This document shows positions 54,090-63,313 of a DNA stretch of 64,000 nucleotides, piece after piece. The stretch is from contig NZ_CP016753.1 in assembly GCF_002240055.1 (NCBI RefSeq), forward strand, positions 1,178,001 through 1,242,000. The letters are read 5' to 3'. The translations under genes and the position numbers were made by a program. How positions within the stretch are numbered: position 1 is the stretch's first letter; the number at the start of each line of letters is the position of its first letter. This DNA comes from Leptotrichia sp. oral taxon 498. GTDB taxonomy: Bacteria > Fusobacteriota > Fusobacteriia > Fusobacteriales > Leptotrichiaceae. Under the pieces are notes generated by a model that saw only the letters and a program-made list of their open reading frames with translations, did no database searches and was not told the origin of the DNA.

Positions 54090-54722
54090 ATGGATAGAAA
54101 TATTACAAAAAAAGAAAGTTATATAAGACAAATTTTAAAAAGGGAATGGGAATTTTTCCAGCAAGTGCACCACACCGAAGGAAGAGCTGAATGTCAAAAT
54201 AATCCCGCGGAATTTGAAATTATGAGAAGAAGCCAGTGGGAAACACTTCCTTGTGAAATTTTGGAGAGTTATTTAGAAGATTTAATTTTGGCAAAACATA
54301 AAAATCAAAACTTAGTTCAGGATAAATATGCCAGAATGATGGAATTTAGCTCTCCAAAAGAATTTGAACTGATAAAATCATATTTGCCAGAAATTTCTTT
54401 AGAAAAAAAAGAAATTATAAAAAAAATTGTGAAAATCTATTTAAAATGGGAACTTGAAATAATAGAAAAATATCCGCACTTGGCTTCTAAAGCAAGACCG
54501 CTTTACTCAAAAGATGATACGCCAAATTACACTTCAATTGAAACATACTTAAAAGGCGAATTAGCTTCATATTCCTTAAAAACTCTAAAATTATATTATA
54601 ATTTTATTTTGGAATATTTAAATCAAAATAAAAATTTAGCGCTTGAAAATATTCAAAATATCGTTTTGAAAAAGGGATTTTCTTCGCTGGAAGAAGCTGA
54701 AAATATAAAAACAGAAATTTAA
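54090..54722 (+). CDS. DUF4125 family protein
   Basis: A 210-residue, mostly helical, soluble protein matching DUF4125. Recognisable stretches: ILKREWEFFQQVHHTEGRA, FEIMRRSQWETLPCEILES, YARMMEFSSPKEFELI, and HLASKARPLYSKDD followed by SIETYLKGELASYS. There is no known catalytic motif; His, Glu, Arg and Trp are conserved-looking in the first 60 residues. Its placement after a DUF4037 gene agrees with the recurrent pairing of these two uncharacterised families that I recall from other genomes. AAAGGAAAAG precedes the ATG. A hairpin terminator follows. Confidence 0.75.
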   Translation: MDRNITKKESYIRQILKREWEFFQQVHHTEGRAECQNNPAEFEIMRRSQWETLPCEILESYLEDLILAKHKNQNLVQDKYARMMEFSSPKEFELIKSYLPEISLEKKEIIKKIVKIYLKWELEIIEKYPHLASKARPLYSKDDTPNYTSIETYLKGELASYSLKTLKLYYNFILEYLNQNKNLALENIQNIVLKKGFSSLEEAENIKTEI

Positions 54723-54729
54723 AAAAATA

Positions 54730-54780
54730 AAAATCAATATTTCTAAAAATTATAAATATTTTTAATATTGATTTTTTTTA
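54730..54780. terminator. Bidirectional terminator
   Basis: AAAATCAATATT and AATATTGATTTT form a 12-bp stem with a further AT-rich inner pairing, flanked by A- and T-runs, between two converging genes. Confidence 0.7.
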
Positions 54781-54783
54781 TTT

Positions 54784-55839
54784 TTAATTTAGTAAATTTT
54801 TATATTCTATTTCCGTTTTTCTTATAATTTCTACTTTTTTCTCATTTATCATTTGACGAAAAAATACATTTTTTATTTGGTTGCTCTGAGATGAAAAATA
54901 GTTTCTTACATTTTTTATAATATTTTTTAAATATTCTTCTTTTGTCTTTTCCTGCGCCTTTTTTAAAGCCTCTTTTTTTTCTTTCAACATTTCTTCCAAT
55001 AACTCTATTTCTTCTCTTTTAATTGAGTCAAGTCTCTTCGCTCTCAAAACCTCTTCTTTACCAAACTCATCCAAAATATCCAAATTTTCTATATTCTCAG
55101 AAAAATCACTTTTTCTCTCGTCTTTCTGCATCTGTTTGTCGTCATCTTCTTGCAATGCTTCCACTTTTTCAGCCTTTTTCGCAAAAATTTTACTGCTCAA
55201 TTTTGAAAAAAATCCACTTTTTTTATTTGGATTTTCCACTTCTTCTTCATAATTTATTTCAATTTCAATTTGTGTTTTTTTATCCAAATCTTCTAATTCT
55301 GCGTTTCTAATATTTCTAATTTTTTCCAGTCTTTCTTTTTTCATTTTAAATTTTTCAAATTTTTGAATTTCCCACTTTTCCCTTATCTTTTCGTTATTAT
55401 AATCCATTTTTTTATAAAAGATTTCTTTTTTTAATTTTTCTATTTCATCTTTTTCACTTTTAAAATCTTCAATTTTTCTCTTGATTTCCGAATCAAAAAA
55501 AGAAATTTTACTAGTCTGATTCACTTCTTCCGAATAATTTTTTATAATAAGTTTCACTTCCAAAAATAAATCACTAAAATTTGTATTCAGAAATTTTTTA
55601 TTTCTCTCTTTTATATCTTCTAAATTTTGAATCATATCTTTCTCTAGAAATTGACTCACATAAGTTTCGATGTTTTCCAAACTTTGATATGATTTTTCTT
55701 CTAAAAATTTTATAATTTTATTTTCAGATTTTTTAAGTTCTGATTCCAATTTTTTATTTATTGAATTTTCAATTTCATTTGTTCTAATTTCCAAAAGATT
55801 TTTTATATCTTGTAATTTATCCATTTTTTGTTTTTTCAT
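54784..55839 (-). CDS. Coiled-coil protein of unknown function
   Basis: A 351-residue, highly charged (Lys/Glu-rich) protein. It is predicted to be largely coiled coil, for example residues about 125-195 (DEIEKLKKEIFYKKMDYNNE and what follows) and about 270-305 (REEIELLEEMLKEKKEALKK). The middle has a short GFFSKLSSKIFAKKAEK stretch that could be a surface-binding amphipathic helix. No signal peptide or enzyme motif is seen. I do not recognise a family; large GTPase-associated or cytoskeletal-type proteins look similar at low resolution only. It is a single gene converging on the DUF4125 unit. Confidence 0.6.
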   Translation of the reverse strand: MKKQKMDKLQDIKNLLEIRTNEIENSINKKLESELKKSENKIIKFLEEKSYQSLENIETYVSQFLEKDMIQNLEDIKERNKKFLNTNFSDLFLEVKLIIKNYSEEVNQTSKISFFDSEIKRKIEDFKSEKDEIEKLKKEIFYKKMDYNNEKIREKWEIQKFEKFKMKKERLEKIRNIRNAELEDLDKKTQIEIEINYEEEVENPNKKSGFFSKLSSKIFAKKAEKVEALQEDDDKQMQKDERKSDFSENIENLDILDEFGKEEVLRAKRLDSIKREEIELLEEMLKEKKEALKKAQEKTKEEYLKNIIKNVRNYFSSQSNQIKNVFFRQMINEKKVEIIRKTEIEYKNLLN

Positions 55840-56003
55840 TTCAACTCCAATTTTTTCATATTTTCAATATTTTTTCCTTATATAATTATACTAAAAAAAC
55901 AAAAATAAAACAAAAATTTTTTGGAAAATTAAAGATTTCAATAAACAAATAAATAAATAAATTAATTAATATAATTTGAATTTTTTGAAAAAAATTTATA
56001 AAT

Positions 56004-56570
56004 TTACTTGAATACTTTTGAACTTTTTTTATAGACAACTTCTTTGACACCCATTTTTACATTTGAGATACACGCAACTACAAAAAAATAATCCGATAAT
56101 CTATTTATATATTGCATTCCATATTCATTCACATCTTCATTTTCTTCAAAAAGTTTTACTATTTTTCTCTCAAGTTTCCTAATATTAGCACGAATTAAAT
56201 GAAATAAACTAGAAATTTCACTCCCGCCAGGAATTATGAAGCTCTCCAGTTTAGGCATTTGTGGAATATATTTATCAATCAAACTTTCCAGCCATTTCAC
56301 ATCTCCACTTTCCTGCTTGTACTCTCTAAGTTTATCTGGTGTTGCCAAATCACTTCCACAGTCAAATAATTGCTGCTGTATTTTCTCACATTCTTTTAAA
56401 ATTTCTTCCAACTCAGTCACATTTCGCATTTTTGCAACAAGCACTCCAAGCATTGAGCAAACTTCATCTACAGTTCCATAAGCATCGACACGGCTGCTAT
56501 TTTTACTAACTTTTTTTCCACCATATAATTTTGTAAATCCTTTATCTCCATATTTTGTATAAATTTTCAT
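56004..56570 (-). CDS. Cob(I)alamin adenosyltransferase, PduO type
   Basis: Transfers the adenosyl group of ATP to cob(I)alamin or cobyrinate (188 residues, usual length). Signatures: KIYTKYGDKGFTKLYGG (ATP-binding N-terminus, usually TKxGDxGxT), SSRVDAYGTVDEVCSMLG, FDCGSDLAT, and the C-terminal RANIRKLERKIV followed by YINRLSDYFFVVA. The presence of an adenosyltransferase suggests that the cell uses adenosylcobalamin. It lies 77 bases downstream of the ComM-like gene on the same strand. Confidence 0.93.
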   Translation of the reverse strand: MKIYTKYGDKGFTKLYGGKKVSKNSSRVDAYGTVDEVCSMLGVLVAKMRNVTELEEILKECEKIQQQLFDCGSDLATPDKLREYKQESGDVKWLESLIDKYIPQMPKLESFIIPGGSEISSLFHLIRANIRKLERKIVKLFEENEDVNEYGMQYINRLSDYFFVVACISNVKMGVKEVVYKKSSKVFK

Positions 56571-56647
56571 ATTTTTTTATCCTTTTTTATTTTTTTTTAA
56601 TTTTCTTTTTTATTTATATTTTTTTGTTTTTATGTCATTTAATTTTT

Positions 56648-58195
56648 TTATTTTTTTCGATAATTAAGTGCTTCTAATAAATGCTCTTTTTTTATATTTT
56701 CTTCTCCCGCAAGATCAGCAATCGTTCGTGAAACTTTTAATAATTTGTCAAACATTCTCGCTGACAACTTTAAGTTATCAACCGCTTCTTTCATTATTTC
56801 CTGAGTTTTTTTATCAATTTTACAATATTTATTTATTTGTCTTTTAGTCATTGCATAATTTAACATATTCGATTTAAATCGCTTTTTTTGAATTTCTCTG
56901 GCTTTAATTACTCTTTTTTGAATAACTTCAGATTTTTCTGATAAAGTTTCACAAAATAGCTCTTCCTTTTTTAACTGGCGCATTTCTACATACAAATCCA
57001 TTCTATCCAAAAGTGGTCCTGAAAATTTTTTTTGGTATCTTTTTATATCCAAAGGACTGTCGTGGCAAAGCGGATTATCAGGAAAATATCCACTTGGCGT
57101 AGGATTTGAAGCTGTGATTGTTATACTTTTCACAGGATACGTCATCGTAAAATTTGCTCTGGAAATAACTATTTTCCCATCTTCCAAAGGCTGGCGCAAA
57201 GTTTCTAGTGTTTTTCCCTCGAATTCTCCAACTTCATCTAAAAATAGCACTCCATTTAATGCCAAAGTTATTTCTCCAACTCTTGTTGCACCTCCCGCAA
57301 GTGCCACTTCTGTAGCTGAATAATGTGGCGCACGAAAAGGTCTTTTCGTAATTATCGGATCTTTTTCACTCAAAAGTCCTGAAATGCTGTAAATTTTTGT
57401 AGTTTCAATTATTTCTTCTTCTGTCATCTCGGGAAGTATCGTCGTAAATCTTTTTGCAAGCATTGACTTTCCTGAATCAGGATCTCCTATTAAAAATACA
57501 TTATGTCCTCCAGCGGCGGCAATTTCTAGCGCTCTTTTTGCTAAAAACTGACCTTTTACATCGCAAAAGTCTATCTTTTCATCTTCATTCTGAGAATCTT
57601 TTTCTTTTATTTCATCATTTTTATTTTTTGAAATCTCAATATTTTTTTCATCCGCATTTTTACATAAGTCTTCCACACTTATTTCTTTTTCAAAAAAATC
57701 TAAAACCTCTTGTATATTTTGCACAGGAACTATTTCAATTCCCGAAATAAGTTTAGCTTCGTTGTAATTTTCAAATGGTACAATCACTCCTAAAAAATTT
57801 TTTTCTTTTGCCAAAATAGCCGCATTTATTGCTCCAGTCACCGATTTTATTTTACCATTTAAAGAAATTTCTCCCAAAATCAAATAATTTTTAAAAATTT
57901 CAATATTTGGAATTTTCCCAATATTTGCAAGTATTCCTAAAAAAATACTTAAATCAAAATGACTTCCTTTTTTTTTAATATTTGCTGGAGATAAATTCAC
58001 AAGAACTCTTCTGACTGGAAACTCAAATTCCATATTTTTAAAGCAGCTTCTAATTCTCTCCTTGCTCTCAGAAATTGCCTGATCCCCCATTCCAACAATA
58101 TTAAACACAGGAAGTCCTCGTGACAAATCGACTTCCACTTCCACAATATATGTATCTATCCCAAAATAGCTACAACTAAATAAACTTATAGCCAT
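56648..58195 (-). CDS. comM: YifB/ComM-type Mg-chelatase-like AAA+ ATPase
   Basis: A 515-residue protein with an N-terminal Lon-like domain (SYFGIDTYIVEVEVDLSRGL...GMGDQAISESKERI), Walker A FLIGDPDSGKSMLAKR (near residue 240), Walker B GVLFLDEVGEFEG, a sensor in ITASNPTPSGYF and the C-terminal RMFDKLLKVSRTIADLAG helical domain. In Haemophilus and Vibrio, ComM promotes branch migration in natural transformation, so a link with comEC and the prepilin at 22-24 kb is plausible. AAAAGGGGG precedes the ATG. An Asp/Glu/Lys-rich insertion lies near 185-210. Confidence 0.92.
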   Translation of the reverse strand: MAISLFSCSYFGIDTYIVEVEVDLSRGLPVFNIVGMGDQAISESKERIRSCFKNMEFEFPVRRVLVNLSPANIKKKGSHFDLSIFLGILANIGKIPNIEIFKNYLILGEISLNGKIKSVTGAINAAILAKEKNFLGVIVPFENYNEAKLISGIEIVPVQNIQEVLDFFEKEISVEDLCKNADEKNIEISKNKNDEIKEKDSQNEDEKIDFCDVKGQFLAKRALEIAAAGGHNVFLIGDPDSGKSMLAKRFTTILPEMTEEEIIETTKIYSISGLLSEKDPIITKRPFRAPHYSATEVALAGGATRVGEITLALNGVLFLDEVGEFEGKTLETLRQPLEDGKIVISRANFTMTYPVKSITITASNPTPSGYFPDNPLCHDSPLDIKRYQKKFSGPLLDRMDLYVEMRQLKKEELFCETLSEKSEVIQKRVIKAREIQKKRFKSNMLNYAMTKRQINKYCKIDKKTQEIMKEAVDNLKLSARMFDKLLKVSRTIADLAGEENIKKEHLLEALNYRKK

Positions 58196-58397
58196 TGTAT
58201 CCCCCTTTTGTTTTTAATTAAATTTTAACAATGTTATTATACCATTTTTATTTTATTTTTTCAAATAAAATAAATATTTTTTTCTCAAATAATAGAAAAA
58301 ATTTAAAAATAATGGTAAAATATAAAAAATAATGATAATAAATAAAAAATTTTATAAAATTGTTAAATAAAATAAAAAATATTACGAGGTGAAAAAA

Positions 58398-59951
58398 TTG
58401 AACGAAAAAAAAGAGAAAATTTTAATTGTTGACTTCGGGTCGCAATATACTCAATTAATTGCAAGAAGAATTAGAGAAATGGAAGTTTACTGTGAAATCG
58501 TCCCATTAATTGATGTAGAAAAAATCAAAAATGGAACTGAACCTGTAAAAGGAATCATTCTTTCTGGAGGACCTGCTTCAGTTTATGAGGAAAACGCTCC
58601 AACAGTTGATAAAGCTATTTTTGATTTAGGATTACCTATTTTAGGAATCTGTTATGGAATGCAACTAATCACTCACTTAAACGGTGGAAAAGTTGAAAAA
58701 GCTGATTCGAGAGAATTTGGAAAAGCTATTTTAGAAGTTATAAACGGAGAAAATCCTTTATTTAAAGAAATTAAGAAAACTTCTAGCATCTGGATGAGTC
58801 ACAACGACCACATTACTGAATTGCCTGAAGGATTTGAAATAATTGCACAAACTGACTCTTCAATCGCTGCAATTACAAATAACAATGGAATTTATGCATT
58901 GCAATTCCACCCAGAAGTAGTTCATTCTGAATGTGGAACTGAAATTATTGCTAACTTTGTTTTCAATATTTGTAAATGTGAAAGAAACTGGAAAATTACA
59001 AGTTTCATTGAAGAAAAAACAAAAGCGATTAAAGAAATCGTTGGAGACGAACATGTTTTACTTGCGTTATCAGGTGGTGTGGATTCTTCAGTTGCAGCTG
59101 TTTTGATTAATAATGCGATTGGAAAACAATTGACTTGTATGTTTGTAGACACTGGACTTCTTAGAAAAGACGAAGGTAAAAAAGTTTTAGAATATTATAA
59201 AGAACATTTTAATTTAAATATCGTTTTTGTTGATGCGAAAGATAGATTTTTAAATAAATTAAAAGGCATAGATGAGCCAGAAGCTAAAAGAAAAATTATT
59301 GGACATGAATTTATCGAAGTTTTCAATGAAGAAATTAGAAAATTAAAAGGTCAAGAAGGTGCAAAATTCTTAGCACAAGGTACAATTTACCCTGATGTTA
59401 TCGAATCTCAATCAATAAAAGGCCCTTCTCATACGATAAAATCTCACCACAACGTTGGAGGACTGCCAGAAGACTTGAAATTTGAACTATTAGAGCCTCT
59501 AAAAGAATTGTTTAAAGATGAAGTTAGAAAAGTTGGACATGAATTGGGACTACCTGACACAATTATTAATAGACACCCATTCCCGGGACCAGGACTTGGA
59601 ATTAGAGTAATTGGAGAAGTTACACCTGAAAAAGTAAGAATTTTACAAGAAGCTGACGACATTTTCATTAATGCTTTGATGGAAGAAGGATTATATGGAA
59701 AAGTGGATCAAGCATTCGTTACTTTATTACCTGTTAAAACTGTAGGAGTTATGGGTGACCAAAGAACTTACGAATATGTGGCAGCTATCCGTTCTGTAAA
59801 CACTATTGATTTTATGACAGCAACTTGGTCTAAATTGCCTTATGAATTTTTAGGAGATGTTGCAAATAAAATTATCAATAATGTAAATGGTATAAACAGA
59901 ATTGTTTATGATATTTCTTCTAAGCCTGCAGCTACGATTGAGTGGGAATAA
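58398..59951 (+). CDS. guaA: GMP synthase (glutamine-hydrolysing)
   Basis: Converts XMP to GMP using glutamine and ATP (517 residues, standard). The N-terminal class I amidotransferase starts [20 protein letters not shown], with catalytic Cys in GICYGMQL and His/Glu in QFHPEVVH. The ATP-PPase domain has the PP-loop [15 protein letters not shown]. The C-terminal dimerisation domain has [17 protein letters not shown] and ends [15 protein letters not shown] (58386-58391) is spaced 6 bases from the TTG at 58398, which I prefer; the GTG at 58389 is an alternative start. Not clustered with guaB here. Confidence 0.98.
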   Translation: MNEKKEKILIVDFGSQYTQLIARRIREMEVYCEIVPLIDVEKIKNGTEPVKGIILSGGPASVYEENAPTVDKAIFDLGLPILGICYGMQLITHLNGGKVEKADSREFGKAILEVINGENPLFKEIKKTSSIWMSHNDHITELPEGFEIIAQTDSSIAAITNNNGIYALQFHPEVVHSECGTEIIANFVFNICKCERNWKITSFIEEKTKAIKEIVGDEHVLLALSGGVDSSVAAVLINNAIGKQLTCMFVDTGLLRKDEGKKVLEYYKEHFNLNIVFVDAKDRFLNKLKGIDEPEAKRKIIGHEFIEVFNEEIRKLKGQEGAKFLAQGTIYPDVIESQSIKGPSHTIKSHHNVGGLPEDLKFELLEPLKELFKDEVRKVGHELGLPDTIINRHPFPGPGLGIRVIGEVTPEKVRILQEADDIFINALMEEGLYGKVDQAFVTLLPVKTVGVMGDQRTYEYVAAIRSVNTIDFMTATWSKLPYEFLGDVANKIINNVNGINRIVYDISSKPAATIEWE

Positions 59952-60034
59952 TTAATAAAATTAATTTTAATACTTTAATTACTGCCTTTGAGTATATCAA
60001 TAAAATATAAAAGTACCAAAAAAGTACTAAAATT

Positions 60035-61391
60035 GAGAGTGTCCATAATTTTGTGTAAACTCAAAATATAATATATGGTACAGGATGGTATTTTTATCAT
60101 CCTGTTTTTAAATTCTTCCTTCAAAATAAATACTTAACTGAGAATATATTTCTCCCCAGCCTGGTATTCTTCCAGCCCATTTCCTTGTTGCTTCCTTTAA
60201 ACTTACTGACTTCATCAATGCTTCATCTGTTGAATAAAGTGATTTCGTCTTCGTATACTTTCTTAACTGCCTGTTTAAGCTTTCTATCGGGTTTGTCGTA
60301 TATATCAGCTTTCTTATCTTTGTATCATATTTAAAGTATGTTGTCAACTTATTCCAGTTACTTCTCCAGGAATTTATCACTGCCATGTACTTTTTAACCC
60401 CATTTTTCTTCTAATTCATCTAATTTAAACTCTGCCTGTTCCAATGTTGGTGCATTGTACATTTCTTTTAAGTCTGATGTAAATTCCCTTACATCTTTGT
60501 AAGATATGTATCTTATGCTGTTTCTAATTTGATGAACCACACATTTTTGAATTTCTGTCTTAGGGAACACCGAAGATATTGCTTCGCTGAACCCTTTTAA
60601 ATTATCAACAGACATAATTAGTATATCTTGAACTCCTCTGTTTTTAAATTCATTTAAAACATTTAGCCAGTACTTGCTTGACTCATTTTCTCCTATCCAA
60701 AATCCTAAAACCTCCTTTCTTCCTTCCTTATCTATTCCTATAGCTAAATATACTGCCTTTTTAACAACAACTCCATCTTTTCTTACACTGTAATGGATAG
60801 CGTCCATAAAAACTATTGGGTATACATCCTCAAGCTGTCTAGACTGCCATTCTCTAATTTCAGGTATAATTTTATCTGTAATTTTACTGATCATAGATGG
60901 TGAAACATTAATTCCATAAAGATTATTGAGATGGTCCTCGATATCTCTATTGCTCATTCCTTTAGCATAAAGAGAAAGAATCTGACCTTCAATGCCAGTA
61001 ATTTCTCTTTGATATTTAGGGATAATCTGAGGCTCAAACTCAGCATTTCTATCTCTAGGAATATCTAAGTCAAGATTGCCATACTCACTTCTAACAGTTT
61101 TCTTGGAATGTCCATTTCTAGCATTAGAGGTAGCCTTATCTTTCATAGAATGTTTAGCATACCCCAGTTCATTCTCAATTTCAGCTTCAAGCATAGTTTG
61201 AATAGCACCCGAAAGCAAATCTTTAAGCAAATCCTTAATATCATTAGTATCTTTAATATTGTAGTCCTCAATCAGTATTTTAAAAATTTCGTTGTCAATT
61301 TTCTTTTTAGCCATAACAAAAACCTCCAAATATTATACAGTTATTTTACCATATATTATTTAGAGGTTTACACAAAAATTTTTACACACCC
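60035..61391. mobile_element. IS256-family insertion sequence
   Basis: A 1357-bp element with imperfect terminal inverted repeats of about 26 bases: left GAGAGTGTCC then ATAATTTTGTGTAAAC, right (reverse complement) GGGTGTGTAA then AAATTTTTGTGTAAAC. Inside is one minus-strand transposase gene broken by a frameshift. The 8-base flanks (CTAAAATT left, TAACTTCC right) are not a target duplication, so the insertion is old or has been rearranged. It sits between guaA and a truncated rpiB. The two MITEs at 4016 and 13566 share its ends. Confidence 0.85.
60108..61314 (-). pseudogene. IS256-family transposase, frameshifted
   Basis: DDE transposase of the mutator/IS256 group. The first part (61314 to 60394) carries NELGYAKHSMKDKATSNARN, FMDAIHYSVRKDGVV (first Asp) and IMSVDNLKGFSEA (second Asp), and ends EEKWG then TAA. 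The remainder resumes in another frame as KKYMAVINSWRSNWNKL, then IYTTNPIESLNRQLRK with the catalytic Glu, to 60108. One extra T at about 60393 explains the break: TGGGGT-T-AAAAAG. Without it the gene would encode about 400 residues, the family norm. The first fragment alone lacks the Glu and should be inactive. The start is ATG 61314 behind GGAGG. Confidence 0.88.
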
Positions 61392-61436
61392 TAACTTCCG
61401 TTTTTTGTTAAATAAATCTTTAATTAAACATCTTTT

Positions 61437-61541
61437 CTAATATGCTTTTCGGCAATCGCTATAACCTTGTGACTCCAGCAATTCCTTAATTTCTTTTTTT
61501 AAATTAAATCCGGCGTGATCTCCAGCCATTGCTATTTTCAT
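61437..61541 (-). pseudogene. rpiB: Truncated ribose-5-phosphate isomerase B (rpiB) fragment
   Basis: The first 34 codons of an RpiB/LacB-type isomerase: [20 protein letters not shown] then LLESQGYSDC, with the substrate-binding Asp-His of GDHAGF. A TAG follows after RKAY. About 110 further residues (including the catalytic region) are absent; the IS256-type element begins 46 bases beyond. The ATG overlaps the stop of the malic enzyme gene (ATGA), and AAGGAG is well placed, so the gene was once translated in an operon with it. A related rearrangement or the IS insertion may have removed the rest. Confidence 0.8.
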
Positions 61542-63128
61542 AAAATCATCTCCTTGTATTCAGGAATCCATTTTGCATTTTTTATTGCTTCTTTTAAATC
61601 GCTTATGGGTTCTGTATTTAATTTTTGATCTAGTACGCTTTGTCCAACTGACAGTGCCACAGTTTCAGAAAATTCTGTCAGTTTTGATACTGGAGGAAGT
61701 ACAGCAGCTCCAGGTTTTGTTGTGTCGATGATTCCACCTAGTGAATGTGCGGCTGCTGAGATTATTTTGTCGTTTACAATCTTTGATTTTGTTGCGATAA
61801 TTCCAAGTCCTAACCCAGGATAGATTAGAGCATTGTTTGCTTGTCCAATTTCATAGGTGATTCCGTTAAGCTCTATTGGATCTGATGGTATTCCTGTTGC
61901 AACGAGAGCTTTTCCGTCTGTCCAGTGGAAAAATTATTGGTCTTGCAGTGTGTTTTGCCATTTCCTGAACGATTTCCTTTGTGAAAGTCTTTGGCACTGT
62001 GGAAGTTCCGACAAGTATAGTTGGTTTTACAGCTTTTACAGCGTCTTCCAAAGTAGTTAATTCATTTGCATTTGTAAATTCGCTTCGTTTTCTTGCAAAA
62101 GTAGTTTGTTCTGGAGTTAGTCCTTCTGTGTCTTCAAATAATAAGCCTTGTCTGTCAACTAGATAAAACCGCTTTTTTGCTTCTTCTTCAGAAAGACCCT
62201 GTGCAACCATTTCATTAAAAATACGTCTAGCAATTCCAGCTCCAGCAGTTCCTGCACCAAAACACATATAAACTTGCTCAGTAAGCTTTTCGCCTGAAAT
62301 TTTTAATGCGCCTAAGATTCCAGCTAAAGTGATAATTCCAGTTCCCTGTATATCGTCGTTAAAAGTTGCGATTTCATTTTCATATTTATTTAAAATATTT
62401 GCCGCATTTAATCTTCCAAAGTCTTCCCAGTGAAGATATAAATTTGGGAAAAGTTTTTCAGCTGTTTTTACAAATTTGTCTATAAAGTTATAATATTCAT
62501 CTCCTCGAACTCTCTCAAATCTATTTCCCAGATACAAGTCATTTTCCAGCAGTTCTTTTCTATTTGTTCCAGCATCAATTACAACTGGCAGGACAGTAGC
62601 GGGATCAATTCCAGCGGCGGCAGTGTAAACCATCAGTTTTCCAACTGAAATGTCAACTCCGTTAGTTCCCCAGTCACCAATTCCAAGGATTCCTTCTGCA
62701 TCAGTAACGACAATTAAACGGATTTTTCTGTTGTCAGCAGCATTTTTTAAAATAGTTTCTATGTTTTCTGGCTCTTTTACTGATAAATAAGCCGCATTTT
62801 GAGGATTTACAAATAATTCACTGTAATTTTCTATGCTTTCTGCAATTACAGGATCATAAACAATTGGCATAAATTCAACTACGTGTTTGCTAAATAAATA
62901 ATAAAATAATGTTCTGTTTGTATTAAAAATTTCCATTAAGAAATGTCTTTTTTCAATTAACTTGTCTTTTTTCAGAAATTGCCCATAAGTCTGTTTTGCC
63001 TGTTCATCTATAGTTTGAATATACGGCGGTAAAAGTCCTAATAATCCGTATTTTTCACGCTCTTCTTTGGTAAAAGCTGTTCCTTTGTTGAGAAATGGAT
63101 TGTTCAAAATCTCATAGCCTGATTTCAT
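61538..63128 (-). pseudogene. NAD-dependent malic enzyme, frameshifted by internal deletion
   Basis: Oxidative decarboxylation of malate to pyruvate. Intact parts: [50 protein letters not shown]-like [42 protein letters not shown], and [15 protein letters not shown]. At about 61930 the frame ...ARPIIFPL runs into [15 protein letters not shown] in another frame. The family usually has about 16 residues (starting SNPT) between FPL and WTDGKA, so roughly 50 bases are missing. From there the second frame is open to the stop at 61538-61540 (ending [11 protein letters not shown]). As read, translation ends early with [18 protein letters not shown] (420 residues). Confidence 0.85.
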
Positions 63129-63247
63129 AGTTAATCACCTCTAAATAATATTTTAAATTTATTTTTTACAATAATCTGCTAACATTAAGTATAACACTGA
63201 AATATGAAAAAATCAATTTGTTTATCCTGTTACTTAAATTATTTTCC

Positions 63248-63276
63248 TTGTCTGTTGCAATATATTATGATATACT
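63248..63276 (+). promoter_or_regulatory. Predicted promoter of mnmA
   Basis: TTGTCT (63248-63253), 17-base spacer, TATACT (63271-63276), 68 bases before the start codon, in the divergent region between the malic enzyme gene and mnmA. Confidence 0.45.
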
Positions 63277-63313
63277 TATTTTTATAGAAAGAAAGGTTTT
63301 GAAAGAAGTTTAA

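Noticed and set aside
60108-60386. The last 92 codons of the transposase as an independent gene
   Set aside because: It continues the family sequence after a one-base frameshift, has no ribosome site of its own and lacks the two catalytic Asp residues.
60027-61399. A target-site duplication flanking the IS256-type element
   Set aside because: The 8-base flanks CTAAAATT and TAACTTCC do not match, nor do shifts by one or two bases.
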